From: Aplidium turbinatum
Lineage: Eukaryota; Chordata; Ascidiacea; Aplousobranchia; Polyclinidae
NCBI GenBank assembly: GCA_918807975.1
Contig: OU964920.1
Coordinates: 3,112,501-3,176,500, forward strand
DNA: 64,000 nt
Direction of reading: 5' to 3'
Both the position numbers and the translations under genes were made by a program. Positions 19,434-30,748 of this stretch are shown here, piece by piece. The notes beneath the pieces were generated by a model. It saw only the letters and a program-made list of their open reading frames with translations. It was not told where the DNA came from and did not search any database. Each line of letters starts with the position of its first letter. Position 1 is the first letter of the stretch.

Positions 19434-22400
19434 TCACCACCACTTTTCATAAAAAATATTTTCTTCCAGACAACCTAAGTTTCGTAAATCTCTTTCCATG
19501 GCATCAATGAATGCTGGAGGTCCGCAAATGTAAGAATCTGTTGTTTCAGGAATGAAATTTGACATCATCTCACTGAAAGATGTCTGATTGATCCTTCCTT
19601 CACGGTAAGTAACTGCGAGAGAGTCCGAAGGAAGAAAATCATCACACCTCCCTTTGTTCACATGAAACCTACACTTGGCTGGGAAGTCCCCACAAATGCT
19701 TCGGATTTCCTCCTGAAAGTGTAGATGCATACAGCACGGATGAGAACAATAAAGCCAGTAAGCAAACGTTTCAAACAAAATTTATTTTAAAAAATAATGC
19801 GGTAATGATGTACTCGGCTATGCTGACACTGTCTGCAAAGTGCTGAAAGTAAGCATACCTGTCGACACAACGCTTTATAAAAACACACTATTATTAATAT
19901 TGAAAATAAAACGCTTTTGTGTAAGCCAGCCATAAGTTGAACGCAGATATGAGAGCCATATTTTTTTAGCAATACCGTATTTTTCAAAGCCATCTTCAGT
20001 TTCATAAATATTAAGTATAACTGTCGGACGAAGAGACAAAATGCAGGCCTACTCCTTACATGTCAGATTACCAATATTAACTACAATTCCAAATTATAAA
20101 CGTTTATTGATTTTTTCGAATTACAGTTAAAAAGTCACCTTAAAACTTCTATTGAGCTGAAATCACCTACTTGTGTAGTAAAACTTACTTGAAAAATTAA
20201 TTCTTTTATAGATTTCGCGCTATAGATGATCGCCGTTTCAGCAGAGGCAGCATCACCCTTGTTTCGACTGTGCATATCTCTGTAGCAAAATGAGAGTATG
20301 ATGGCTAAAATATGTTTATCATGCGGTCATACTCGTAAGAAGCTAATTACGGCATTTCTATTCTTGTGAGGCTTAAGAAATGAGAAAATAAGGTTCCCGT
20401 TAAGCTGTCATCAACACTAACTAGAGTCGGGATAGCCAGTTCCTTTCGTTCAGCTGCTTTTCATTCCGCAACTACGCCCACCCAATTGATTACATCCTAG
20501 AAAGTCCAACCAGAGACGGTCGTATAATTACAAAACGCGTCTTTTTTACAATGTCATCCTACTATCATAAGTTATTTTTCGGGTAAAAACTACACAATTT
20601 AATAAAAGCCTCAGCATCCAGCCACCTACCTCCTGTAACGAAGAATAGACAGAAGAGGATTAATGCCTACGCCTCCTGCAACCAGCAGCACGTTTTTATT
20701 CCCGTTGTCTTGGTAAAAAAAATTCCCTCCAACTCTCACATGAACCAAAGCACCAATTTTGCACTGAAAAGTCATGAAATTGTTATGACAGTTATAGTAC
20801 ATGACTAGAGAACTGTGTGTTTCTCGGCAGTCGAGTGTAGCAGGAACTCAGCGATAGACACGTGTTTCGCTTATGAAGCTGGGCTCATCAGTACCGCACC
20901 ACGTTCCGAAAGCTAGTGCATCATGCTGCTAAAAGCGAAACTCAATCGATTGAACAACTGATATCTTACACGTCTAATATTATCGCTGTTACGTAATATG
21001 CACCTCTAATTTGAGCTTGAGCAGCGCTTATCATTGTACTGGTTAGTAGATCTCCAGCGTTAGTAGGCCTATCTACCTAAAGCGAGTTAAATCAAGTCCA
21101 CGTCTATGAGTGGCATACTTTGTTGTGGATCCAAAATGCAGGAGGATGGTCACTGGATTTCACAGCCAGCTCAAGAAGACCTTTCTTGTGCAAACTAACC
21201 GGAGAGCTGCAGATTGAAAAGCCGCCAACCGTGTCGACCTCTGGTATCATCATATCAATCCACTGGCCAGCCTGCAAGGAAGAAAAAGAAGGTTTTTAAT
21301 TCAAATGCCTTTCAAACAATTTTTCTCCAGGGGAAGAAAATTGCGAGACCGAACAAAAGATGGCTATTGGCTAGAGTTGGTGAGAGAAGATATCAGTGTA
21401 AGATATCTGAATAAAATCAACCTCTAACCGGAAGTATGAATAAAATCAACCTCTAACCAAGGGGCTGCAAAAACTGGTGGACTCCTGATAGTGAGAATAA
21501 ACAGTAGGTGTCATCTATTAAAAGGGACAAATGAATGGTAAAATCTAACAAACCTCATAGTTTTATGAGAATCACTTCTGTGATGATGTTTCTGAAAAAG
21601 CAAGTCAATTTTTCCTACATAAAACGCTCTTTCACCTCACCTTAAAACTGGCATCTTCCACAAACTCATCCTCTACCCGTAGTGTCAAGTGTTTGACAGT
21701 GGGAGAGATGTCTTTGATTGATACCACTCGGGATGGACAAATGTGATTATGACGTCGCATGTTCTTTGTGCGGTTCAAGTGATCTCTGGCGTCATCTGCA
21801 CAGCCTGCTGAGCAAGTAGCAATTCAGGCGAACTCATACATGTTTGCGTATATAAAACTATACGACTTGCCAGAACAGTAATTGATGCAATACTAAGACT
21901 TTGTTTTACATTTCACCTGGTACTTTAAACCTCAAACAAAATACTCGGTCGGAAATTTGCAATTTCTATTTAGTATAGAAATCAGGTCGTTGCGGTCAGT
22001 AAGAATTTTTATAATCCGAGGAAGCCTTGTGCGTTATAAAATATGTTTAATGTGATATTGTAAAAAATATATCATCGCCCAATAACTTACACATTTCACG
22101 TAAAAGCAAAGTTTATTTTACGAACTCATGAGCTTAGGTAATAACAAAATCTGCGAATCATCATTAAAAGCAAAATCTTCCCACCTTGGAATGGTTCCTT
22201 GCCGTTGTCGGCTTGAAATCTGCTACAAAACATTAAGGTCAAGATCTTGATTAAGAGTTCAGAACAGTAACAAGAGATATGTAGGTGAAACCAAAATGGT
22301 GTCTGTCAAAAATTGCCAAAAAACTACTAATTAGTTTTCTCATGGTCTTCTTTGTCTCTGGCTAGCAAATGTGGCAAACGTAAAACGTGTCATTAAATGA

Positions 22401-22734
22401 CGAAGTCCATTATTAGGAGAACATCAACACGTACAGTATATATAACTATATATTGAACAGTATGAACACTATCGTAGATTAGTTGGGAAGTAACCCAGAC
22501 AGCAAAATTCGTCATTTTTACATTGATTCAACGTCTGTAGACGTTGAACCAATGTAAAAATGGAGGCTAAATACCAATAGCTTGCCATTATAAAAATTTT
22601 CACCTTTCCATTAGGGATATCTTGCTTTTAACAAAAACTTACCAAAGTATGTTCCTGATATTGTTTCTAACTTGACAATGAACAAGGGGTGCTCCACGTT
22701 GCAAAGTCCTCACACAATTCAACACTCGTTCCAT
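19434..22734 (-). CDS. OXNAD1: Oxidoreductase NAD-binding domain-containing protein 1, complete (seven exons)
   Basis: Exons on the minus strand: 22643-22734, 22185-22222, 21641-21804, 21119-21271, 20630-20763, 20189-20279 and 19434-19712. All junctions are GT..AG and in phase, giving 951 nt, 316 residues (vertebrate OXNAD1 is about this length from memory). Residues 1-30 are arginine-rich with no acidic cluster, consistent with a mitochondrial presequence. The flavin-binding barrel carries GGFSICSSP (114-122). The NAD-binding domain carries [14 protein letters not shown] (177 onward) and YICGPP (285 onward). The protein ends in the family's FEKWW-like FYEKWW. The ferredoxin-reductase-like fold predicts flavin-dependent electron transfer from NAD(P)H; the physiological partner is not established. 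Exon 2 is only 38 bp, and exons 1 and 2 are inferred from phase and splice sites. A palindromic MITE fragment lies in intron 1. Confidence 0.93.
22496..22566. mobile_element. Palindromic MITE, truncated copy
   Basis: CCCAGACAGCAAAATTCG, then a GTCATTTTTACATTG arm, the centre CAACGTCTGTAGACGTTG and CAATGTAAAAATG; the outer part of the right arm is missing. Sits in OXNAD1 intron 1. Confidence 0.8.
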
Positions 22735-22964
22735 GAGCGGATTTACACTACTAACACTAATACAAATTTTACAAAAAACATGCAAAAAATAGACATCTGA
22801 AATAATGTCAAATAATAAACAAACAAGATTGGAAAACAAAAGGTTTTAACCCTAAACAATTTTGTTGAAGCGAGAAAAATGACCCAGCTGAAACAGGCAA
22901 CTACCGAATGACGTCAGTGCCACAAAAAAAATCTAAAATTTATGGGGATTGATAAACCCCGCCA

Positions 22965-23185
22965 GATGTTGCCTGCATGGTCTAATCATGAGAACGTCAG
23001 GATAAATCGAAAGGATGCGGGTTCAACACCCGTTGAGAACACAGCTGCGTCTTGGCAAGACACTTAATGTTTGATACGATGATTGACTTCTTCACTTTGC
23101 CGTACGCTTGATGCAAATTTTGTACTACGGGATACGTGCCTGGACATAACCAGTAGAATGGTGTGTGGCGTGATTTAAACAGACC
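22965..23185 (+). mobile_element. tRNA-derived SINE (family 2), diverged copy
   Basis: Has a B-box-like GCGGGTTCAACACCCG, CGTCTTGGCAAGACACTTAATG and GATACGTGCCTGGACATAACC, matching the order of blocks in the 13322-13530 copy. Diverged, so probably old. Confidence 0.65.
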
Positions 23186-23189
23186 AGTG

Positions 23190-24250
23190 TTTACCAAATA
23201 TATACATTATATCAGGGCTATCTTTCCCAAAAGAATCCATAACAAGACATTGCTTGGTTCACATTAAAAAGCCTGACGTGTGGATCGCCAGGTTCAGAAC
23301 ATGTAATGTAACATTAAACAATAATTGAAACACATAAAAGGCGTCATAAAGCATGTTACCAACTTTGGTGTGCCACAGAACAAAAATTGGACAATAAACC
23401 AAACGTTTGCGACTTCTAGCGGAGACATGGGCGCTCAATTACGAACCACTGGAGTGGGCAAGCCCAACTACGCATGTCGACGTCAGTAACTCGAAGCAGA
23501 CATACTAACATCTGATGTTAGAACCTTACGACACGAAGGAATAAAGTTAAGAAAGTTTGAGAACATTCAATACACAAGGGTCTGGTTCATAAGGTGGTTA
23601 CATCATTAAGCTTAGTGGTCAAAGACCAGAACCGACTTACTATTACACTATATGACGTTTAAACTGGAGTAAATGAATAATGAATATCGGTATAATAATA
23701 TGTGTTTACAAAGCCAATCATGTCTGAAAGATTTCAAAAACGAAAAATGTCTGTACTGGGCGAAGTTTTCTTGACCTGATTTCCGACCAACAGCCTTTAA
23801 TTTTATAAAGATGTATCACAACGAAATAAACAACAATCACACTGTAAAATGGAGATTAAAGCCATCAAAATCATCATATCTGATCAAAACACAAATTTTT
23901 GAAATTACAAGATTTTACCTTTGAAACACAAAACTTTGTACAGTTTAGTTTCTTTTCGTGTTCGTAGTCTCTTCAAATGGAAACCAACTCGGATTCTTTC
24001 TATATTCAGCAACGAATTAAAGATAAAGATCGTAAAAGATTGATCAAAACAGCCACAATCATTAGTCATTACATATGGAAGAGACAGCATTGCGTTTTTT
24101 TGGTATTTATCCATAAAAATAAGCGTAAGACATAGCTTAAACGTAAAGCAAGATGTAGTAAATGATTTCTATCCCGATGTCATTTGTTCCTTCAAAACAG
24201 TTTTGAAAGCTTACAAGTAAGATAAGTGCACTACTGTAACGTGTGGTGTT
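23190..24250. other. Intergenic, nothing assigned
   Basis: No gene or repeat family supported in this ~1-kb stretch. Confidence 0.4.
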
Positions 24251-24494
24251 GCTGTAGAGCAGAGGTGACGAACCTGCGGCCCGCGGGCCGCATGCGGCCC
24301 GTCAAAGAATTTTGTGCGGCCCGCAAAACAATTTGACAATCGCTCATGCATTAAAGACAAAAGACATCTCAAAGCTGTTTTATGCCTTCACTGGTACCGC
24401 ACACCTTTCCTTTGTGTCATTGCATTATTCACCAGCAAAGCCTTTGCGCAAAATCTGTGGAGTTTGATCAATGATCATGTGATATCGGCATGAA

Positions 24495-24600
24495 CATGAA
24501 AGATGAAAATCTTAGTATGCAGTTGAGAGTTGTCACATCGTCTGTTCGAGCTAATATTGAACGCTTAGTCAAGCAAAAAACGTTCCAAAAATCCCACTAA
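24495..24600 (+). pseudogene. hAT transposase C-terminal remnant
   Basis: Translates to MKDENLSMQLRVVTSS, then RANIERLVKQKTFQKSH and a stop. The pattern (L.ATS..P....L...K..Q.SH-stop) is the usual C-terminus of Charlie-type hAT transposases. The rest of the gene is lost. Confidence 0.75.
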
Positions 24601-24954
24601 GCAAAAAAATTCACTGCTTCAATGTTATTCTTTAATATGTTATGCTTCAATGCTGCATTAGATAGCTTCAGCTGTATGATTCGCATGGGCTTTTGTTTGT
24701 TGTTTGAAAAAGAAATTTCATTAACTGATTTGTTGTTTCGGAGCATAATGGTCGAAACATTTAGTCAACTTGAGCAAAAACTCATATGAAAGCAAACGCT
24801 TCGAAAACTAAACTGTCTTCATTATCAGTGCAAGTAGGCTACTGTTGCTCTCTCCTTTTTGCTCAAGTTGATTTGTTTTTATTTTTTACTGTTGTATGTT
24901 TCGATTCTGCGTAAGATAATTTCAACTGTAAAGGTTTTATTTGTTTGTTTGTTT

Positions 24955-25262
24955 TTCATGTCTTTATCCTGCATTGCGAGAAAGCGGACTTGAGCGCTAT
25001 GCATCGGTGTACGCCTCCCGGCGTACACCTGACCCACGCTGCAGCCGACTGCAATGTCTGTTTCCGATTGTCTACTCTACTTATGACTTAAATTTGGTAC
25101 TACCCATTACTCGAAATCGATCACTGGGTAGAGGCAATTATCGTAAAGTTTCTTGCCCAGAGAAACAACAGCAAGTGCGGGTGGTCGGAGTCGAACATGC
25201 AGGCTCTCGACTGCGAGCCCAACGCGCTAACCACTCGGCCACTGCTGCCGACTCGGCCACTG
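24955..25262 (-). mobile_element. tRNA-Ser-like SINE inserted in the hAT element
   Basis: On the minus strand it begins GCAGCAGTGGCCGAGTGG (A box) with TTAGCGCGTTGGGCTCGCAG and a B-box-like TGTTCGACTCC, then TGGGCAAGAAACTTTACG. The head has the shape of a Ser tRNA gene. A short duplicated GCAGCAGTGGCCGAGT piece lies at its 5' side. Shares the GGCAAGA(C/A)ACTT body motif with the other family 2 SINEs. Confidence 0.8.
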
Positions 25263-25536
25263 CTGCCAAATTTATTACTGCTGCCAAATTTATTACTTTC
25301 ATCTGCCGTTTGTTACTTTTCATGAATAATTTCTTGAGTCGCTTCTAAAAGATTTCATAGTAGGTTACGATTAAAAAGTTGTGTGGCCCGATAACTCATG
25401 TGTAATTGACAAAGTGGCCCGCGACCGCAAAAAGGTTCGTCACCCCTGCTGTAGAGTGATACATCTACCACAAAGCAACCTTACGCATGACTCTGAAAAT
25501 GAGCAGTGCAGCTCAAAATAAAATATGCTTTGCAGT

Positions 25537-28532
25537 TTAACGATCGTGTTTTTTTAATTTCTTTGCCTTTTTATGTTTATGATGACATCCGTCAATACGT
25601 TCATCACTATGTGGTTCAGTTCGACGGTGTTTGCCACTTTTTTTGTGTTTTTCAGATAATGCCGATTTCTGACGGTTTTCTTTGGTGTCTTTGTGTTCAA
25701 TGGATTGCTTGTGCTTTCCTTCTTTTTTATCTTTTTTATGCTTTTTTACATCCTTTTTAGATTTTTTCTTCTTAGACTTACCAGCCTCTTTTAAGTTTTC
25801 TGGACGTTTTTCTACCCATTGATCCTTGTGCTTCACCTTTTTTTTCTTTCTTGATTTTGGACGTTCATTATCGGAACTTGAATCCGTTGAAGAATCATCC
25901 AGAACTTGTTGAAGCCATTGCAACTTCTTATTTTGATCTTGTCTGGATTTACCATTTAAAATGCTGTACATGGGATCTTCATACATCTAAAAATAAGAGA
26001 AACTTTACATTTCAAAATTATGTGGAACAGGTGCATTTATAGCTTCTTATATCAAACACAGTCAGTTCTGCATAACAGGCCAAGCATTGGGAGCGCAGCC
26101 AAATTGATTTAGCAAAAATGAGTGGTTCCATGGCCTGTGAAAGCCTGTGCCCTGTATAAAAGCATGGTTTTTATATCATACTTAAAAAAAATAGTCTGAT
26201 TTAGTGAGATTGTCAGTAAATATCTATCATAATATTAAGGTGTACAACATTGTCGTAATCAACACCATGCTAAGACAACATGCACACAACAAACTGTCAA
26301 TCATTTTAACAAAGTTATGTGTGATTGCTATAAAGATAAAATAAACAGCTTTTCAAACATACGCATATTGCCGCATGACACAGACTGTAGCCTTGAATTG
26401 CGCATCATTTCATTCATTGCACATTCTAAAGTTAACTGTTTTCATGCATTGCTATTTTTATTGGTATATATAGGTCTATGCTCAAAGCGACAATGATTTG
26501 TCAGCAACTTTGAAAGTTTTCCACAGTAAATTAAAGTAATGACAGATTTTGCAAAATATTATCCATTAAATCGAATCTGCAGTAAGATAGCCCTTTCTTG
26601 AAAAAAACAAAAGCTTACACAGTACTAGGCTACCGTATCGTAAAATACATAAAGTCAAATTATGCAACAACAACTGTCAACTAATTCCTACTTCTCGAAA
26701 TTTTTCACTTGAAGCATTTCCACTTTCAAAAAGCGGGCATTCTTTATCCCCAGTTCTGTGCCCATAATTTTTGCATTTCCAGCCTAAGCAAGATAAACAG
26801 ATAAAACCACTCTTTAGCTGAATAGAAATTAATTGAAATATAATATCATATTGTATAAATATACCGTAATACAATCTTCTGTGAAACAATTTAATAACAA
26901 GGAGCCCTGAAACACTTACTTACAGATTATATGAAAGGCATACTTGAACCAAATAATTATATGAGGCCATTGACGCCTGGTTCAAGAAAGGCAAATCAAG
27001 AAAATAAATTATATTTATATATATTATACACAAATTAATTATATATTATTCCGGCGTAAAACACACAATAGTCTAAGCGAGAAAAGACATCTTTCTAAAT
27101 TTACAGTTGCATTGTGAATCAAATGTATTTTGCAGATCATTCAAAAGCTGTCATTAAATAACATAACTGAGAAAATTACATCATACTAACATTGCATCAC
27201 TTTGACTTCTTGTCCAAGAGGCATCCATAAGCCTTTCTTCGGGGCGTTAGCTAAAAACTCTCTTGCTTTTCGATTTCCTTCAGTATCCGGAATACATTCT
27301 TCTGGTTGTTCCTCGTGCTCTTTCACAATTCCTGGAGGAGCTTGTTCATAACTAAATTTATAGAATAACAATAGAATAACATTTGCACTGCAAATGCAAA
27401 CCAAAACATCCTCAATCATGAGGGCACCTTGACTCAGACAACTAAATGTTTTTTCTGTGCCTCCATAGTGTAGCTTCCATATAAACCAAAATAAAATGTA
27501 ATTATATTTTCTGCTATAGTAAATCGAACTGAATATGGAGCTATACCAACATAAATTTGATCGATTAAGCTAATAAACATGCTTATCTTCAAAACACAAA
27601 AAGCTACTAGGTATATATACCGTATATATATTGAGTTGTTTTTTAAAAAGGAACTTTAGATTGGACCATAATCCTGAAAATCTTGGATACCTTTTCTTTT
27701 TCAGATGACTTAACTTTATTTCATCACATTATCATCACAGCGAAAACAATACATGTCAACATAGCAAGGGTCTCGAAAAAGTGGGGGGTTGTAGGTTTTA
27801 TGCTGCTTACAAATTAATGAGAAAGAAATACAGGAAAAACGTTGCCGACCATCCGGCACAAGTGGCTTAAAACCTGCAAGAGCCAAAAGTGGAAGCGACA
27901 AAACGCAAACGTTAAAACTGGTACTGTTACCTACACTTTATTAAAGGCTGTGGCTATATTTACACTATATAGTGTAATAATAGCATCAATAGTGTTGCCA
28001 GATAAAGAATTCTGCGCTAATCTGAGAAAAGTTTAAAGCTGTTGAAAACAAAATCTTGTATTTTGGAAATTTTTTTTAGTCCTGGACTCCTGGGCAAAGA
28101 TCAAAACCCTAATCTTATTCCTAACTCTAACCCTTACCGTACCTTAACCCTTCCTTACTTTAATCCTAACTCTGGCAACACCTGATTGTAACCATGGCAT
28201 TAAGTGTGGAAAAATAGCCACTTCCTTTATTAAACAATCTCAATATTAACACATAAAAAATAAAACAATAAATACCACTATTAATGCGGTAGGCCTACTA
28301 TAAAAAAGTGTTCAATGCCAAGCAGAGCGAATGTGGTTACTAATCTATTTGAATAACAGAAAAAGAACCTTCTGGCGATTCCAACAAGAGTGAAACAGCC
28401 TGTTGAGGTTTTTAGTGAATAGCCAACCCGGTACCGTACCGTAGTAGTTCTGTATTTGATACAAAAACAAATGTCAATCAATACTTACAAAGTTTCAATA
28501 TGCTTTATTCTTTCAATAATAGCCTTTTCCAT
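25537..28532 (-). CDS. RP9: Retinitis pigmentosa 9 protein homologue (PAP-1), four exons
   Basis: Exons on the minus strand: 28489-28532, 27191-27351, 26692-26783 and 25537-25986; phases fit and the total is 747 nt, 248 residues (human RP9 is 221). The order matches RP9: RIKHIETF-YEQAPPGIVKEH, ECIPDTEGNRKAREFL, KGLWMPLGQEVKVMQC. Next comes the zinc-knuckle-like CWKCKNYGHRTGDKEC (C69, C72, H77, C84), then YEDPMYSIL and a lysine/serine-rich tail to residue 248. In vertebrates RP9 is nuclear, binds PIM1 kinase and is linked to pre-mRNA splicing (established knowledge). The short first exon starts at ATG 28532 and lacks the basic N-terminal extension of human RP9; the frame is open further upstream, so an earlier start is possible. 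A LINE tail fragment lies in intron 2. Confidence 0.93.
26943..27000 (+). mobile_element. LINE 3' tail fragment
   Basis: TATGAGGCCATTGACGCCTGG, then TTCAAGAAAGGCAA, is the same terminal segment as 10190-10240. Very short, in RP9 intron 2. Confidence 0.6.
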
Positions 28533-28701
28533 GCTGGTGGTTCGAAAATTTACTGATGTAAACCAGAAGCTGATCTTACACAAAACCAAAAGTAGTTACG
28601 AGAGTGTTCCACTTCTGTGCTCTTTCTGTTTTCCCAGTCTGACCTGACGTCAAACAATGGATTCAGTCATTTCAGATAGGGTGAAATTTTGATGTCCACA
28701 A

Positions 28702-29020
28702 TTGATTGATTGATTAATTGAATCTTTATCCTCGGACTGGGAAAGCTTCTTGCAGAGCTTAATCCTGGCAGTTTCGCATATTTGTAGAGGCTTTGAATCA
28801 CTGACGCAGGCCCGGTCACCGAGATTGGCAGAGTGAAGTTACCGATTGTTGAAATCTTGTTGCAGGGGAATTATTCCATTCATTAGATGCCGCTGAATGG
28901 AGAGCAGTCCTTAACGTGCGTTGCTCAAGCACATGCCCTGAGAGTCGAACCAGCGCCACCATCTTGAAGCTTCTTCGTTCCAGAAGTGACGCGCTAACCA
29001 ATTGAGCTATCGAATGCAAT
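28702..29020 (-). mobile_element. tRNA-derived SINE (family 1), full-length copy
   Basis: On the minus strand: A box GATAGCTCAATTGGTTAGCG, a long insert with TTCTGGAACGAAGAAGC, B box TGGTTCGACTCTC, then a body with GGACTGCTCTCCATTCAGCG, GGAATAATTCCC and CGGTGACCGGGCCTGCGTCA. The 3' end is TCCGAGGATAAAGATTCAAT plus (ATTG)-type repeats. Other copies: 29148-29472, 29520-29650, 30632-30739, 38480-38664, 60816-61095 and 62756-63066. Confidence 0.9.
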
Positions 29021-29147
29021 CGAGCAGCTTTAGATTAGGTTTTACTGAAAGCTGCTGTTTGAGTTCCATTGCAAAAATTCGATTGCTTTTATATTCCCTT
29101 AATCCTGAAAGTTTGGTATGTTTGTGGAGGAGGAGGAGAGGTTGTTG

Positions 29148-29472
29148 AAGCTTTGATTGATTGGATCTTTATCCTCGGACTGTGAAAGCTTCTTGCAGAG
29201 CTTAATCCTGGCAGTTTCTCGTATTTGTAGAGGCTTTGAATCACTAACACAGACCCGGTCACCGCAATTGACAAAGTGAGTTTCCGATTGTTGAAGTTTT
29301 GCGGCCGGGGAATTATTCCATCTATTAGATGCTGCTGAATAGAGAGCAGTCCTTAACGTGCGTTGCCCAAGCGCACACCTCGAGAGTCGAACCAGCGCCG
29401 CTTGATCTTGAAGTTTCTTTATTCCAGAAACCACGCGCTCGTTGCGCTAACCAACCGAGTTATCGAGGCATT
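29148..29472 (-). mobile_element. tRNA-derived SINE (family 1), second copy
   Basis: Same block order as the neighbouring copy. The A-box side reads GATAACTCGGTTGGTTAGCG and the B box TGGTTCGACTCTCGAGG. It lies in the same orientation as 28702-29020, 130 bp apart. Confidence 0.9.
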
Positions 29473-29519
29473 GATACAGGCCATGTCAGTGTGATTAACA
29501 AAGAGAAGTTTTAGCTAGT

Positions 29520-29650
29520 TAAAGTTTTTTTTTGTGAATTAATTCATTCGTTGGGTGCCTCTGTATGGAGAGCTATTAAAAATGTGTCGCTCTAGCACAC
29601 ACCTCAAAATTCGAATAAACGCTGCTTAATTTTCATGCTCAAAAGTCAAA
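29520..29650 (-). mobile_element. tRNA-derived SINE (family 1), decayed 5' half
   Basis: Recognisable but diverged CTCTGTATGGAGAGCTATTAA, then GTGTGTGCTAGAGCGAC on the other strand; the 3' half is missing. Confidence 0.6.
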
Positions 29651-29659
29651 AGTTTAACT

Positions 29660-30630
29660 ATTTGATCTTTTAGAATAGACTGTCACAAACAGGGCGGAAG
29701 CTAACCTCGGTGACATTTTGGTCTTTCGCTGCCATTGTTTTTCTGCAAATTGTTTCTGTTTTATTGTATTTTGTATGCCGGAAGCACTAATAAAAACAAA
29801 AGACAGAACTAAATGGACGAAGTTTATATGGGAGATCACAGCTGATCAAACATGATCAATCTGTTGAAGAAGAATAATTGTGTATTTTCGCCAACAAAAC
29901 AAACAAACGGAACTGCAGCCACTGTGAAAAATTTATCTGGCAACCTTGATTTATACCGTTTGCTTTCAAAGTAATAAGTTTGAATCAACAAGTGAATAAA
30001 AAAAAATATAAAAAAAGTAAAAAAATAGTATCATTGGCCAATCCTGTAGATGTTTGCTGGTACACCCCTTCATTTTCTTTGAATTAATAAGTTTGAGTTG
30101 GTTAAAAAAAGTAAATTATCAGCCAAGTATTGAAACTTGTATGTTTTGTTGGTAAAGCTTTCGCCACCGTGAAGACCGTTTGTATTTGGACAGGATACCG
30201 TACTGAAGAAGAGCTTTATCAATAAATTATACAGGTTTCGAGACTTGGCAGATTGTATTTACTTGTTATGTACGGTGGGCTAGGTTATAACCGTACTATT
30301 GCATCTTAGATGAATATTATGATGATTATTAAATACATAAAATAAATCAACATTAGGTTATAACTTATTGCAAAACTGTGTTGTATTAATGCAGGTTGTT
30401 GAACTCTTCACATTTGATCTAGTTTATTTAGAAATTGTTTTTTAACATAGTGTCATCATGAGTCTTTCTTTAAGGTAATAATCTTTTATATATTGTGGTA
30501 ATAAAGATCATATTAATACAATTTTTGGAGATAACATTGTTGAACTATAAACAGATAAAACCAAGCAACAATACATCATTTAACAAAATATGCAAAACTA
30601 AATCAAAATTAGCAAACAATGTCGGCTATA
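29660..30630. other. Intergenic, nothing assigned
   Basis: AT-rich, no supported gene or repeat family. Confidence 0.4.
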
Positions 30631-30631
30631 T

Positions 30632-30739
30632 TGATTGAATCTTTATCCTCGGACTGGGAAAGCTTCTTGCAGAGCTTAATCCTGGCAGTTTCGCATACTT
30701 GTAGAGGCTTTGAATCACTGACGCAGGCCCGGTCACCGT
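30632..30739 (-). mobile_element. tRNA-derived SINE (family 1), 3' fragment
   Basis: Contains only the block from CGGTGACCGGGCCTGCGTCA to the ATTCAATCAA tail. It is cut abruptly at the start of the inverted duplication (30749). Confidence 0.8.
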
Positions 30740-30748
30740 TAAAACTGG

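Larger units (their letters stand above)
24260..25448. mobile_element. hAT (Charlie-like) transposon remnant, 1.19 kb
   Basis: Ends CAGAGGTGACGAACCTGCGG and (inverted) CAGGGGTGACGAACC, flanked by a perfect 8-bp duplication CTGTAGAG (24252-24259 and 25449-25456). The left end continues into CGGCCCGCGGGCCGCATGCG, a pattern common in Charlie-type hATs. Only the C-terminal end of the transposase remains (about 24495-24600). A SINE is inserted at 24955-25262. Confidence 0.93.

Noticed and set aside
28090-28180. Telomere-like CCCTAA words
   Set aside because: Only a few irregular CCTAAC/CCCTTAC words with no true tandem array; simple-sequence drift.
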